Assembly (NCBI RefSeq): GCF_026151205.1
Contig: NC_087081.1
Coordinates: 6,321,246-6,381,245 of the forward strand
Direction: 5' to 3'
DNA from: Bolinopsis microptera
Lineage: Eukaryota > Ctenophora > Tentaculata > Lobata > Bolinopsidae
Length of the DNA stretch: 60,000 nt
Part shown: positions 43,083 to 55,400 of the stretch, piece after piece
How the letters are laid out: every line of letters starts with the position of its first letter
Numbering within the stretch: position 1 is the stretch's first letter
The notes under the pieces: generated by a model
Told to the model about the DNA's origin: nothing
Databases searched by the model: none
The model's input: the letters and a program-made list of their open reading frames with translations, nothing else
Made by a program: the position numbers and the translations under genes

Positions 43083-45251
43083 TTGGCTTGGCTTGCCCCT
43101 TTTAGTTATTCTACTAAGATATGTTCGTCTCATGTTCCCCACAAGGCTAAACCTTCTGGGCGCCCAAAACATACCAATGCTTTGCGGCGTAAAAGGAACC
43201 GAGTCAAGGCAAAGCTGAATGCCTTAGTCAACAATGGTGCACCTGACGATCACATCAGAAATGTTAGGAACAAGGTTGCACTCCTACAGTATGATATTCG
43301 ATGTGCCCATACCAAGAGACTTGATGAAAAGGAATCCAGGGCAGTAGAAAAGATCAAAACAAATCCCAAGTTCTTTTTCAGTTATGCTAAGTCTCTGTCG
43401 AAGATCAAATCCAGTATCAACATGCTCTTTGATAGCAACCAGGAGATAACCACAGACCCCAAGAAAATGGCCGATCTGCTGCAGGAACAGTTCAGCTCTG
43501 TGTTTAGCGATCCGACCTCTCCTGATGTTAAGGATCCGGTTTTCTCCCCTCCCTCTATCCAGCACCCACAAGAACTAGAGGACTTTAGAATTAGTGACGA
43601 AGATATCATTTCAGCTATAAAAAGTATCTCTACAGATTCTGCTTGTGGACCAGACGGAATACCTACAACTCTCTTGAAAAACTGTGCTAAGGAGTTGTGT
43701 TCTCCTATACGTATTATTTGGGAGGAATCATTTGAAAACGGTACAGTGCCATCGTTCTACAAAGACACCTACATTACACCACTATTTAAAAAGGGTGACA
43801 GGGCCAAGGCAGTCAACTACAGACCAGTTGCTCTCACTTCGCACATCATCAAAGTGTATGAACGTATCCTTCGTGGTGTTATGGTTGACTTTATTGAGAA
43901 AAATCAGTTACTCTGCAACAACCAGCACGGGTTCCGCTCAGGAAGAAGCTGCCTTACCCAGCTGTTAAGTCACGTAGACGATATAGTTTAAGGTCTTACT
44001 AGAAATGCAGACACTGACGCTATATATTTGGATTTTGCCAAAGCCTTTGATAAGGTCGATCATCGGTTACTACTCCTGAAAATGAAGAGATTGGGTTTTC
44101 ATGAGAAGGTGGTAAACTGGATCCGATCCTTCCTGACTGAAAGGAAGCAATGTGTTGTGTTAGGTGGTGTATCATCGTTTGCTGCCGCAATCCTCAGTGG
44201 AGTTCCACAAGGCACCGTTCTTGGGCCACTGTTATTCATTCTGTTCATAAATGATATGAAGCTATGTGTTAAAGGGTCAGTCATCAGATTCTTTGCTGAT
44301 GACACTAGGATTCTTAAGCATATTTACAGTTTGGCCGACAAAGATGTCCTGCAGGATGATCTCAACTCTGTTGTTAATTGGGCTAAGTGCAACAACATGG
44401 CCCTTCATGAGGATAAGTTCGAGCTTCTTGTTCACAAGCATAGTCCAAAGAATCCCTTGTTTGATCATCCATTCGCCATCCAAGCTCAAACATATGAAGT
44501 GTCTAACGGAAACATGCTGTACCCCACTCAAACGGTGAAAGATCTAGGAGTGACAGTTTCCGCTGATTTGTCCTGGACCCCACACGTCAACAGGATAGCT
44601 GAACGCGCAGGAAAAGTTGTTTCTTGGGTGCTAAGTGCGTTCAAAACGAGAGACAAAGCCACCATGATGACTCTGTACAAGTCTCTCGTTAGAAGCCATC
44701 TGGAGTATTGCTGTCCTCTGTGGAATTGCTCTAAGAACAAGGACATCCAACAGCTAGAAGGGATTCAGCGTACGTTTACATCGAAAATAGATGGCACCCA
44801 GCACCTCAACTACTGGCAGAGATTAAAGGCCCTAGATCTGATGTCATTGCAAAGAAGAAGAGAACGGTATTTAATCATCAACATGTGGAAAGTTCTGCAT
44901 TGCAAGTGTCCTAATGATATTGGTATCCAGTTCTCGGTGACTCTCAGACATGGTCAAAAAGCAGTTGTGCCCAGTATAGCTAAGTCCAGCAGTCAACGTA
45001 ATCAAGCACTACATGACAACTCATTTGCAGTCACTGGACCTCGATTATGGAATGTAATCCCAACACATATGCACACCATCGAGGATCCTATGCAATTCAA
45101 AGCAGCTTTAACGAACTTTGTAAAGTCATTTCCGGACGAGCCTCCAGCTCCAGGATACAGCCGTCGGAATGGAAACTCCTTGCTTGATTGGAGTGGTGAT
45201 AAAACAGTTTCTACACTGTCCGGGGGGTCGACTTTTTCGATGGCCCGATAG
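43083..45251 (+). pseudogene. CR1/L2-like LINE, 5'-truncated, RT complete except one in-frame stop
   Basis: One frame runs from the linker after the lost endonuclease through the whole reverse transcriptase to the C-terminus, broken only by TAA at 43989-43991. Motifs: [115 protein letters not shown] and GPRLWNVIP. Related to, but clearly diverged from, the two intron LINE copies. Catalytic residues (AFD, FADD) are intact, so this is the youngest-looking LINE coding region in the window. No ATG precedes it, consistent with 5' truncation near 43080. Confidence 0.9.
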
Positions 45252-45845
45252 AGGATTCTATGAAACCCTACAAAGTAACAAAGTAAGTAACTTTTATTGT
45301 ATCCGAGCCATCGCAATTGAAAGCACATTTATTCAGCAACATTTAATAACTTTTACATCACGCTTATACTTTTATAGTAGATTACGTTCAAGATCAAAGT
45401 TATACTTGATCAAATCTAAATAGCTCGCTGACGTACTTTACCCCGTATTTCAAAAGTATGTACGTCTGCGTCGTTTTAAAAGTGATAAGCCAAAATGATA
45501 AGAATCACGGGACTTGGGTCGTTACATCAGTAATTAACAGTTTATCTCTAGATCCAGGTTATTCTAACACATAACACATGACAATTAGCTGATATAAAAA
45601 TATACATTATATTTTATACAGTTTTCTGCCTCCAATGACCAAGGGTCAATGGCGAACGACAATTTGGAATTTTTAATCCTGGTGGTAAAATCAACGTATT
45701 GCACTCTGATGCACTCATCATATTAATATTATACCATAAAGATGACTATTTTCTCGTCGGCTCTCTATTCTTAATTTGATTAATTATCAGTTTTCAGGGC
45801 TTTTGGTTTGAAAATTTGTCTTTAGACTGAACATTTAAATCATAA
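45252..45845. other. Spacer
   Basis: Presumed LINE 3' flank followed by AT-rich DNA. No gene-like frame. Confidence 0.5.
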
Positions 45846-48379
45846 TAATCCTGGACCAGGCAAAAGTCCTGCTCACATTGGGACACTGGCTAAGTTTCTC
45901 GATGTAATTCGACTTATATGACCCTAAATAACATAATTGACTCGGGTACACTTTTTCACCAGTGGGGCATTTCTCGGAATCACGCCCTTTTTGACCGCAC
46001 CCATATCGCGACCCCAACTATAAATTATCTCGTCTTCTGATTGAGATACAGACCTCAGCTATGAACCAAAACGTGCCTAAGATGCATGTTTATATTAGTG
46101 CTATGAAGATACTTAAGGCCTAAGAGACTTAGTTTTTGAGAAATCGCCAAAAATCCGATTTTACTATATTAGCAGTTGAGTTATTAGGTCAAATCCCATT
46201 TTTACGCTTTCGCGAGTAGCGATTGATGCACTTATTTCAAGATATCTCAGCTTCTGATTGGAGTTCAACGCTCATCTTGGGCATTGAAATGGTCAGAATC
46301 ATCATATTAAGTGGGGTAGAGCATGGTTTTAAAGTCTTCAGACTTCAGGTTGTTGAGTTATTAGTTCAGATCCCATTTTTATGCTCTCGCGAGTAGCGAT
46401 TGATGCACTTATTTCAAGATATCTCAGCTTCTGATTGGAGTTCAACGCTCATCTTGGGCATTGAAATGGTCAGAATCATCATATTAAGTGGGGTAGAGCA
46501 TGGTTTTAAAGTCTTCAGACTTCAGGTTGTTGAGTTATTAGGTCAGATCCCATTTTTTCGCTCTCGCGAATAGCGATTGATGCACTTATTTCAAGATATC
46601 TCAACTTCTGATTGGAGCTGTGGAGATAAGCGTTTATCATGGGCATAAAAATAGTAAAAGTTATCAAATTAAGTAGCATCGAGCATAGTTTTAAAGTCTT
46701 TAGACTTCAGGTTATCAAATTATTAGGTTAAACCCTATTATTATGCTCTTGCAAGAATGGTCACTGCAATGGTGGAAATATTTATTAAATGAACTGTAAT
46801 TAATCGCCAGGAAAAAGTCGTTTGCCAAGAAATATCAGTAAAATGTCACTAAAACCTCTAACACTGGGAAATGCTTTACCCCACTTAATATGATCATACT
46901 GACCATTTCAATGCCCATGATAAGCACTTAGCTTCAATCAGATGCTGCGATATCTTGTAATAAGTGTGTCAATCGCTACTCGCAAGAGTGTAAAAATATG
47001 TTATAACCTAATAATTCAACAACCTGAAGTCTGAAGACTTTGAAACTATGCTCTACCCCACTCAATGTGATGATTCTGACCATTTCAATGCCCAAGATGA
47101 ACGCTTAGCTCCAATCAGAAGCTGATATATCTTGAAATAAGTGCATCAATCGCTACTCGCGAGAGCGTAAAAATGGGATTTGACCTAATAACTCAACAAC
47201 CTGAAGTCTGAAGACTTTAAAACCATACTCTACCCCACTTAATATGATGATTTTGACCATTTCAATGCCCAAGATGAGCGTTGAACTCCAATCAGAAGCT
47301 GAGATATCTTGAAATAAGTGCATCAATCGCTACTCGCGAGAGCGTAAAAATGGGATTTGACCTAATAACTCAACAACCTGAAGTCTGAAGACTTTGAAAC
47401 CATGCTCTACCCCACTTAATCTGATGATTCTGACCATTTCAATGCCCAAGATGAGGGTTAAACTCCAATCAGAAGCTGAGATATCTTGAAATAAGTGCAT
47501 CAATCGCTAGTCGCGAGAGCATAAAAATGGGATCTGGACTAATAACTCAACAACCTGAAGTCTGAAGACTTTAAAACCATGCTCTACCCCACTTAATATG
47601 ATGATTTTGACCATTTCAATGCCCAAGATGAGCGTTGAACTCCAATCAGAAGCTGAGATATCTTGAAATAAGTGCATCAATCGCTACTCGCGAGAGCGTA
47701 AAAATGGGATTTGACCTAATAACTCAACAACCTGAAGTCTGAAGACTTTGAAACCATGCTCTACCCCACTTAATCTGATGATTCTGACCATTTCAATACC
47801 CAAGATGAGGGTTAAACTCCAATCAGAAGCTGAGATATCTTGAAATAAGTGCATCAATCGCTAGTCGCGAGAGCATAAAAATGGGATCTGGACTAATAAC
47901 TCAACAACCTGAAGTCTGAAGACTTTAAAACCATGCTCTACCCCACTTAATATGATGATTCTGACCATTTTAATGCCCAAGATGAGCGCTTAGCTCCAAT
48001 CAGAAGCGGAGATATCTTGAAATAAGTGTGATAATTGTTACTCTAGACACTGCTAATATAGTAAAATCTGATTTTTGGCGATTTCTCAAAAACTAAGTCT
48101 CTTAGGCCTTAAGCATCTTCATAGCACTAATATAAACGTGCATCTTAGGCACGTTTTGGTTCATAGCTGAGGTCTGTATCTCAATCAGAAGCCGAGATAA
48201 TTTATAGTTGGGGTCGCGATATGGGTGCGGTCAAAAAGGGCGTGATTCCGAGAAATGCCCCACTGGTGAAAAAGTGTACCCGAGTCAATTATGTTATTTA
48301 GGGTCATATAAGTCGAATTATATTGAGAAACTTAGCCAGTGTCCCAATGTGAGCAGGACTTTTGCCTGGTCCAGGATTA
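45846..48379. mobile_element. 2,534-bp foldback element with 3-bp TSD (TAA), copy 2
   Basis: Same family as 31925-34278 and nearly identical to it, with the same TAATCCTGGACC ends. TAA flanks it at 45843-45845 and 48380-48382. It is 180 bp longer, matching one extra ~177-bp unit in the right arm. It ends only 270 bp before the start codon of the pentraxin gene, so it could affect that gene's promoter. Confidence 0.9.
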
Positions 48380-48649
48380 TAAAGGAATATACGACTAGAA
48401 GAAGAAATGACGAAGACCAATTGGTCAAGTGTTATAAGTACTTAAGTATTCTAGGCGAATTTCAATGACGAAGGCCATAATACATAATATGTATTTAATT
48501 TTATCATCATGCATTTTTCCATTTCACCATAAATGGCGATAATTATGAAAAGATTTGTTGAACTATTAATTGGTAATTTCAGGCTTGCAGCGAAAACAAG
48601 CCGTGTAATCTATTTATTATTCTCAACTAAGTTTATTTAAAGTCTAAAG
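48380..48649 (+). promoter_or_regulatory. Presumed 5' flank of the pentraxin gene
   Basis: The short interval between the foldback element and the start codon. No convincing TATA box was seen; TATTTATTATT lies ~40 bases before the ATG. The location is the only support. Confidence 0.25.
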
Positions 48650-49045
48650 ATGAGACAGGTTATCCTTGGAATGCTCGCCCTTATACTCCTGCAACATGGC
48701 ACTAGTGCAGATTCTTTTACCGACCAGCGCCGCTATAATGCCCTGAAGTTCGGGCAAAGTTCAACTGACTAGGTGCATGACAAACCAGACATGCAACCCT
48801 TTGAGACCTCATTTACCGTGTGTGCTTGGATAAGGAAGTTGTATAGCACAGGAGATCCAACCTGGTTCTTTTACTCAACTAGTACTACAGGATACGAAAT
48901 AGAATTGGGTGATGATGGTTCTGAAACAAGAATATTTGGCGACGAAGCTGATTTACGCAGCCTCTACACGGTGTCCCTAGGCACGTGGTACCACAACTGC
49001 CTAAGTTGGGACTCAGCAACCCAAGCGAGAAGCGTATACATAAAC

Positions 49046-49153
49046 GGTGTACTAGTTAACAGTGCGGCAACAACAGAGGGAAGAACACTGGAACTAGACG
49101 GTGTACTAGTTAACAGTACGGCAACAACAGAGGGAAGAACACTGGAACTAGAC
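49046..49153 (+). repeat. 54-bp in-frame tandem duplication inside the pentraxin domain
   Basis: GVLVNSAATTEGRTLELD is repeated once as GVLVNSTATTEGRTLELD; the two copies differ by one base. It would insert an 18-residue loop between two beta strands. Confidence 0.95.
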
Positions 49154-50160
49154 GGGTATCTCGTACTGGGTAACGAACAGAATAGTCCGAATAGCGGAAT
49201 GGATAGTGGCAATATTTTTGGCGGAGAAATGTTCAAGCTCATTGTGTTTAGCAAGAAGTTAAACCAAAGTGAGGTTCAGGAGATGGCAAAACAAATGTGC
49301 TCTGAAGTAGAGGAGACGTACGGAGATGTGCGATCCATAAAGTGGGAGGATATTCTGCTGCAAACTAAGAACGGAGACGTTACTGAGTTGAATACGGGAT
49401 GTCAAGTTGTCATCGACATCATAAAACAGTTCCGAGCCACAATTCTGCAGACAAAGGAAATGCTAAATGGCACGCTCGAAGAGCTGGAGCGGATCAAGCA
49501 GGAAAAAGAAACCTACAGTGACAACTTGAAGAGTAAAGCAGATCAACTCAACACAACTGAGGCACAGCAACGCTCAACAGTAAAAGAATTGGACAAGACA
49601 ACGAAGGAACTGAACATCACCGCTATATACGGCTCTTAATCAGGCCCAAAGCGAGCTTGAAAATGCAAAAGATTTATTGGAAAAGGCCGTTAATGCTACT
49701 TTGGACTGTCCTCTCAACTCGACCGTAACAAGTCGGTGGGATTTACTGTATTCCGAAGAGTTCCTCGGTGAGATTATAACCGCAAAGAAACTTGAAGTCC
49801 TTCGCAAGAGTGTAAAAAAGCTAGGTAATTACTTTGCATGTTTTGATGTTTCCATAACCTATAAATTGATCTACGTTTATTTCAGGATTGAACTCTTGTT
49901 AATACTTATGCTAAACATTTTGAAATGTGCCGGGGAGTGGCGACCCCAAGCTTAGTGCTCACAAAAACAATGAAGATATAGTGAGATAGTGGAATGGCAG
50001 GCTGAGCGCCGACTAGTAACTTAAAATGTGCTCTACTACTTATATATATCCATATGCTTAAAACTTAAAAGATATGAATTTTGTGGAAAGCCATACAATT
50101 GTGTGTTTCGGATTTGCTAACTACGGTAGTTTGTTATCGTAAATTAACTCACAATTTCAG

Positions 50161-50257
50161 AGTACTTTGAGGGCATCAGATAACAAACGGGGTGATCAGG
50201 TTCCTCAAGCTATTCCACGATGGTGACGACCAGTGCCCGAATACTAACAACGAAGAG
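50161..50257 (+). pseudogene. Second exon of the pentraxin gene, frameshifted
   Basis: Acceptor CAATTTCAG and donor GAG|GTACAG. From phase 1 it reads YFEGIR then stops, whereas the next frame continues ITNGVIRFLKLFHDGDDQC. The peptide looks genuine but the domain is not recognised. Confidence 0.5.
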
Positions 50258-51195
50258 GTACAGTTTATAAACTCATTGATTTCATTTTGGATCATACACA
50301 AATATCTATTTATGATTTATTTTTAAACATGAATTTTTTTAATCTGTCATCACCTTTTGGGACCAAAACGTGTACTTTTTGATCTACGATATGCATTTCT
50401 ACAAATTTGGATGATACCACTGCGTCATCTCAGAGTTAAACAGAACAAGATATTACATTTGAGACAAGGCGTGAGTAAACCTGATAAGAGGGACAACCGG
50501 TAAAATAAACTAAAGTTAGTGCCGAAACGTACCTACGGCTACGCCTACTGGAGCCTGGAAACTGATCGGAATCAGCTGAACTGAAATAGCTGATATTGCA
50601 TGCAATTATACTGCAAATATACAGAATATCAAAAAATGTGCTGACAATATGTACGGCATATTATTATAGTTAATGCCGTACAAATTGTTAGAACTTTCTG
50701 TTTGTTTTTTAATTGGCTTGTTTATTTGTTACAGCTGCGCTTTCGATTTGTGTGATTATCATGACCACAAAGCAAATTTCTGGGACTATGTCTTATTTCA
50801 AACATTTTTCATTTTTACAAAGGCTCTGATCATTTTATGGTATAGAATTTGCAAAGAAAAATATATTAATTTAAAGATTTTGAAAATCCTTGTAAAGTAG
50901 TAGTTGTATTTTTGGAAAAGCGACGCTTTTCTGATTTTTTTGGTAAGAAGTTGTAGACACAGGGGCTAGCAAAGGAGATTATTAGGGTTTCAGAAATAGA
51001 AGTGGTACTTGAAAGAAAGAGCGGTATTAATTATTGATTATTAAACATTTTTTACTTTATATAAGACTAAGAGGGTCGTCACTTTGATCTAAAAACTAAA
51101 TGCGTCTGTTATGTCTTGGAACTACTGATAAATACAATTATTAGAAATATTATAATTATTAACTGAGCAAATAAACATGACATATTATATGTTCT
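50258..51195 (+). other. Intron or spacer
   Basis: AT-rich. A 75-codon hydrophobic frame at 50673-50900 has no supporting context. No exon was recognised. Confidence 0.4.
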
Positions 51196-51310
51196 TGTTT
51201 AATTGCTGTTTAATTGCTGTTTAATTGCTGTTTAATTGCTGTTTAATTCCTGTTTAATTCCTGTTTAATTCCTGTTTAATTCCTGTTTAATTCCTGTTTA
51301 ATTCCTGTTT
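51196..51310. repeat. 11-bp minisatellite, ~10-11 copies
   Basis: Tandem GTTTAATTGCT units that switch to GTTTAATTCCT halfway, so the array has two homogeneous sub-blocks. Confidence 0.95.
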
Positions 51311-51997
51311 AGTATCCCTGTTTGATATTATCATGTCAGGAAAAAGTAGAGAGCTTCGAAATTATTTATTGATAATGTCATTTCACCTATAATATTGGTA
51401 TCGAACCTAATTTTCGAATGAAATCTATGTAGAATCTGGAAGGATACATTCCGGTTTATTATATTATAGTTATTACGGACATTCCAAGGCTGGTAAAAAT
51501 CATTATTGTCACTCGATGGTTTGTTATCACACTTATCAGTTTTACAAAAATAATCAAACTATAATATAGGCAATGTTGATATATTTTGCAATTGTGAATT
51601 GTGAGGCAACGTACGTTACGTGGTTTTTATCTGTATGCCCATTGTTCATACACCAGAGCTCGTTTTTCTTTTCAAGAAAACACACCCAAAAAGCTAAAAC
51701 ATTAAATATAAATATTGTCAGATGGTGAGTTGATAATACAACAAATTACTTGCTAAAGTGAATGTGATCAGAAAATGTTAACTGCTTATAGTTATACAAT
51801 TCATTTTACATAAGTAATCACTTATACTCTTTAAGTCTTACACAGTATAATATCCTTCCCAAGTATAATAAAGCCCCGGGCGTCATAGCGGGGTCTGCCA
51901 CTGGCCTACTAGCCTATACTAATGTCATTGTCATTGTCATAAGTAAGTGTAATAATACTGTAAAACAAAATCTCACATTTATGAGGCGCGTGCACAG
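51311..51997 (+). other. AT-rich spacer
   Basis: No gene. A short TGTCAT repeat (ATGTCATTGTCATTGTCAT) lies at 51921-51940. Confidence 0.5.
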
Positions 51998-52209
51998 CTC
52001 TGGCTCATGAACTACAAGAGTACAAGGTCATTAACGCCAAAGCTGAGTTAACGGTTCAATCCTTCGGAGACGGAGGACAGCTAACTCTCACAAACCGGAT
52101 GTGCCTCAGCAGTATAGAGCATATTTTGATGATGCTCAGTAACTGTTCGTTAGTTTTTCTGCTACCAAAATGCTCAGTGCAATCCTTGATCTCTCACAAA
52201 AACATTTGA
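51998..52209 (+). CDS. Coding-like segment, possible last exon of the pentraxin gene
   Basis: After GTGCACAG an open phase-1 frame of ~70 codons encodes LAHELQEYKVINAKAELTVQ, then SFGDGGQLTLTNRMC and a hydrophobic Leu-rich end before TGA at 52207-52209. Composition is unlike the surrounding AT-rich noncoding DNA. The acceptor lacks a good pyrimidine tract and no family is recognised, so both the exon and its gene membership are tentative. Confidence 0.35.
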
Positions 52210-52379
52210 CGTTTTAATCCCCAACTTTTGGTCTTTATAAGTTTTAACATGGCATTGGCATGGCTTGCTTCTTTTTGAGTTTGTTGGATGCTGGCCATAT
52301 GACTATAATTTTTCCGTTTGTGTGAAGCTCGTTTTATCGACGAAAAATTTATTTTTTTCAAGTAAACTAATTTCAGGAA

Positions 52380-52431
52380 ATGTTGAAAATATTCGTGCTT
52401 TTTCTTTTCGTACCTGTCTGTTCAACGGATG
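52380..52431 (+). CDS. Mosaic gene exon 1: signal peptide
   Basis: MLKIFVLFLFVPVCSTD, hydrophobic core and short, ending in a phase-1 donor G|GTAAGT. The ATG lies three bases after a splice acceptor. Confidence 0.75.
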
Positions 52432-55400
52432 GTAAGTGGACTCATGATGATCTAATTTAACAAAATGCATTTTTAAATTATTATGTTCATGTATTTGTAT
52501 TAACTCAAATTTAAATGTGCACTTTTAGATGTATGATGAAAACCAAGTGAAATCTTGTCGAGCCATTATCATATTTCAGGGGTGTTAAGAAGACGTATAT
52601 CCGGTGAGATAACCCCAGTTTTAGCAGAACAGTCCAGCCCCACGTACCAAGATAACGAGGATGAGTATGGTGCTAAGAATGCTATAGATCTGAAGTTTAC
52701 GACCACAGCAAAAATGGCGCCTTCTAACAACGCGTTATGGATAAAGTTCACCCTTCAGCAGGTTCACTGTCTGAGTCAGCTAGTGTGGTATAAGCAAGAT
52801 GGGCGCATTCATCGTAGCTGGATTTGCTCTCCGACAGAGTGTCACTGTCAGCATGAATCGTGTTCTCAGGGCTTTGCTACGACACTGACTGTCAGTACGG
52901 AGGGTACAGCTCATGATGATCTCCCTCAAGTCCCCGACTGCAGGTACGGGGACACAGTGAGCTTTCAAATAGGAGGCGATAGCTGGTCGGGTCGGGTAGC
53001 AGAGGTAGCCATTATTATCAACCCAGGTTTGTTTATAATTATAAAGCATTCTATCGACCTTATAGTTATAAGGACGATATTATAGTTCTTCGCCATCCAC
53101 TTCTTTTACTATTGCTAAAGATACGAAAACAATTCTATGGTTTCATAGACGATCTGCAATTGTAATTGCATTCATATCTGTCACGAAAAAATGAATGCGT
53201 ATATTTCAGATCTGCGGCATCCTTCTGGCACGGACCTCAAATGGGATGGAGTCTGGGGAACATGGGCGACGCATTACTCGACTTGTCCACACGGAGGGTT
53301 TGCCACCATGTTCGAACAGAAAATGCAGAAGTCTTTAGGTGATGAAGGTGATGACACTTCACTAAACGGAATTTGCCTCATTTGCAATACTGGTGATAAA
53401 GTTTGCAGTAACTCTGGGGAGTGGGGTGAATGGCAACCACACAGCAGGATTTGTTCTTCTGGATTCAATGCTGCAGATTTCAAGTTTGAAGCTTACTTGG
53501 GATCTGGTGACGATTCAGCTGGTAACGCTTTGAGGTTGTTCTGCAGTAGATGTGATACTGATTCTTATGACGCGAGTGGTGGGGAATCGGGTGACTATCA
53601 GGGCAAACTCTCTTGTCCAGCAGATCAAGTCATTTGTGGGATTAAAACTAGGATCGAGGGAAATCAAAATGGTGGGGATGATAACACGGCACTCAATGGT
53701 GTTTCGCTTCAGTGTTGTGAAAAACTAGCCTGGACAAATGATGTTTTAGGTACGATAATTATAAGATTCATATTTCTTCGGTCGGTACTCGGTAGTTTGG
53801 AGCATGCACTTTCTATTCTCAGAAGGTTCAACTTCAAACCCAGGCTTCTTTTCAGCTTAATTACTGGTTTTGAAATGTAAATGAAAATCTTTGTTAAACA
53901 TGAAGACAATAATGTATATTATGTTCATTGTTCATTGATAATGTGCATTATTATCGAACATAATAATGTAAAATGTCCTTCAGGTCCGTGTGAATGTGGA
54001 CAACGTTTTGATGAGAACAACGGTTGTGTGGAGTGCCCGGAGAACCAGTGGAGCTCGGATGGAAATACCGCTGAAACTTGCCTAGCATGTCCTTCAGGGA
54101 AAGGGGTGGCAGCTGGAGAAGGAAAAAAAGAAAGTGATTGTGCGTGGGGTAAGTTAAGCCTTTCTGTTGTCTGTTGTAGTCGCAACTCATTTTAATCAAT
54201 TCTCGACTGGATTTTCAGACTCATTTCATTCTATTTTTTTTCTTTCGTTTCAGATTAGATAACCGAGGTATTGAATTTCATTTGATCGATTTTAAGCAAT
54301 TTATATTAAGCTAACGTTTAATATACCTAAACAATATACCTTTACTGTTTAGCTACAATAGCCAACTAATATTCAAAATGATCATCTTGTTTTGCAGTAA
54401 TGCGTGGTTAACTGTTTAGCTACAACAGCCAACTAATACTCAAAATGATCATCTTGTTTTGCAGTAATGCGTGGTTAACTGTTTAGCTACAACAGCCAAC
54501 TAATATTCAAAATGATCATCTTGTTTTGCAGTAATGCGTGGTTAACTGTTTAGCTACAACAGCCAACTAATATTCAAAATGATCATCTTGTTTTGCAGTA
54601 ATGCGTGGTTAACTGTTTAGCTACAACAGCCAACTAATATTCAAAATGATCATCTTGTTTTGCAGTAATGCGTGGTTAACTGTTTAGCTACAACAGCCAA
54701 CTAATATTCAAAATGATCATCTTGTTTTGCAGTAATGCGTGGTTAACTGTTTAGCTACAACAGCCAACTAATACTCAAAATGATCATCTTGTTTTGCAGA
54801 GCCGTGTGTTGCGTGGTTAACTGTTTAGCTACAACAGCCAACTAATATTCAAAATGATCATCTTGTTTTGCAGTAATGCGTGGTTAACTGTTTAGCTACA
54901 ATAGCCAACTAATACTCAAAATGATCATCTTGTTTTGCAGAGCCGTGTGTTGCGTGGTTAACTGTTTAGCTACAACAGCCAACTAATATTCAAAATGATC
55001 ATCTTGTTTTGCAGTAATGCGTGGTTAACTGTTTAGCTACAACAGCCAACTAATACTCAAAATGATCATCTTGTTTTGCAGAGCCGTGTGTTGCGTGGTT
55101 AACTGTTTAGCTACAACAGCCAACTAATATTCAAAATGATCATCTTGTTTTGCAGAGCCGTGTGTTGGTGGACAATTCCTTCATGAGATGAATGGCTGTC
55201 AGGACTGTCCTGAAGATCAGTGGAGTGCTGCTGGTACAGCTGCTTTTTGTACAGCCTGTCCAGAAGGTAAAGTGGTAGCAGCGGGACAGGGACACCAAGA
55301 AAATGACTGCATATGGAGTAAGTTGGATTATTTTTAAATGCTACATAATTCATCGAGTGTGCTTTAGATTCGTAGAAGCAGCAGAATTTGATTATCAGAA

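Larger units (their letters stand above)
48650..50257 (+). pseudogene. Pentraxin-domain / coiled-coil secreted protein, nonsense and frameshift mutations
   Basis: Starts MRQVILGMLALILLQHGTSA, a clear signal peptide. A pentraxin (concanavalin-like) domain follows, with TSFTVCAWIRKL and the family signature HNCLSWDS (H-x-C-x-S-W-x-S), then YINGVLVNS and FGGEMFKLIVFSKKL. From ~residue 200 a coiled coil runs (LNGTLEELERIKQEKET, QRSTVKELDKTTKELN). Damage: TAG at 48770-48772 in the domain's first strand, a frame change near 49636 (continues as LNQAQSELENAKDLLEKA to a phase-1 donor at 49824), and another in the next exon (50161-50257, ITNGVIRFLKLFHDGDDQC). A 54-bp in-frame tandem duplication lies at 49046-49153. 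Pentraxins are calcium-dependent pattern-recognition lectins. It is a pseudogene, or an allele or assembly with errors. Confidence 0.8.

Noticed and set aside
50673-50900. 75-codon hydrophobic frame
   Set aside because: Phe/Leu/Ile-rich translation is expected from AT-rich DNA; no exon context or motif.
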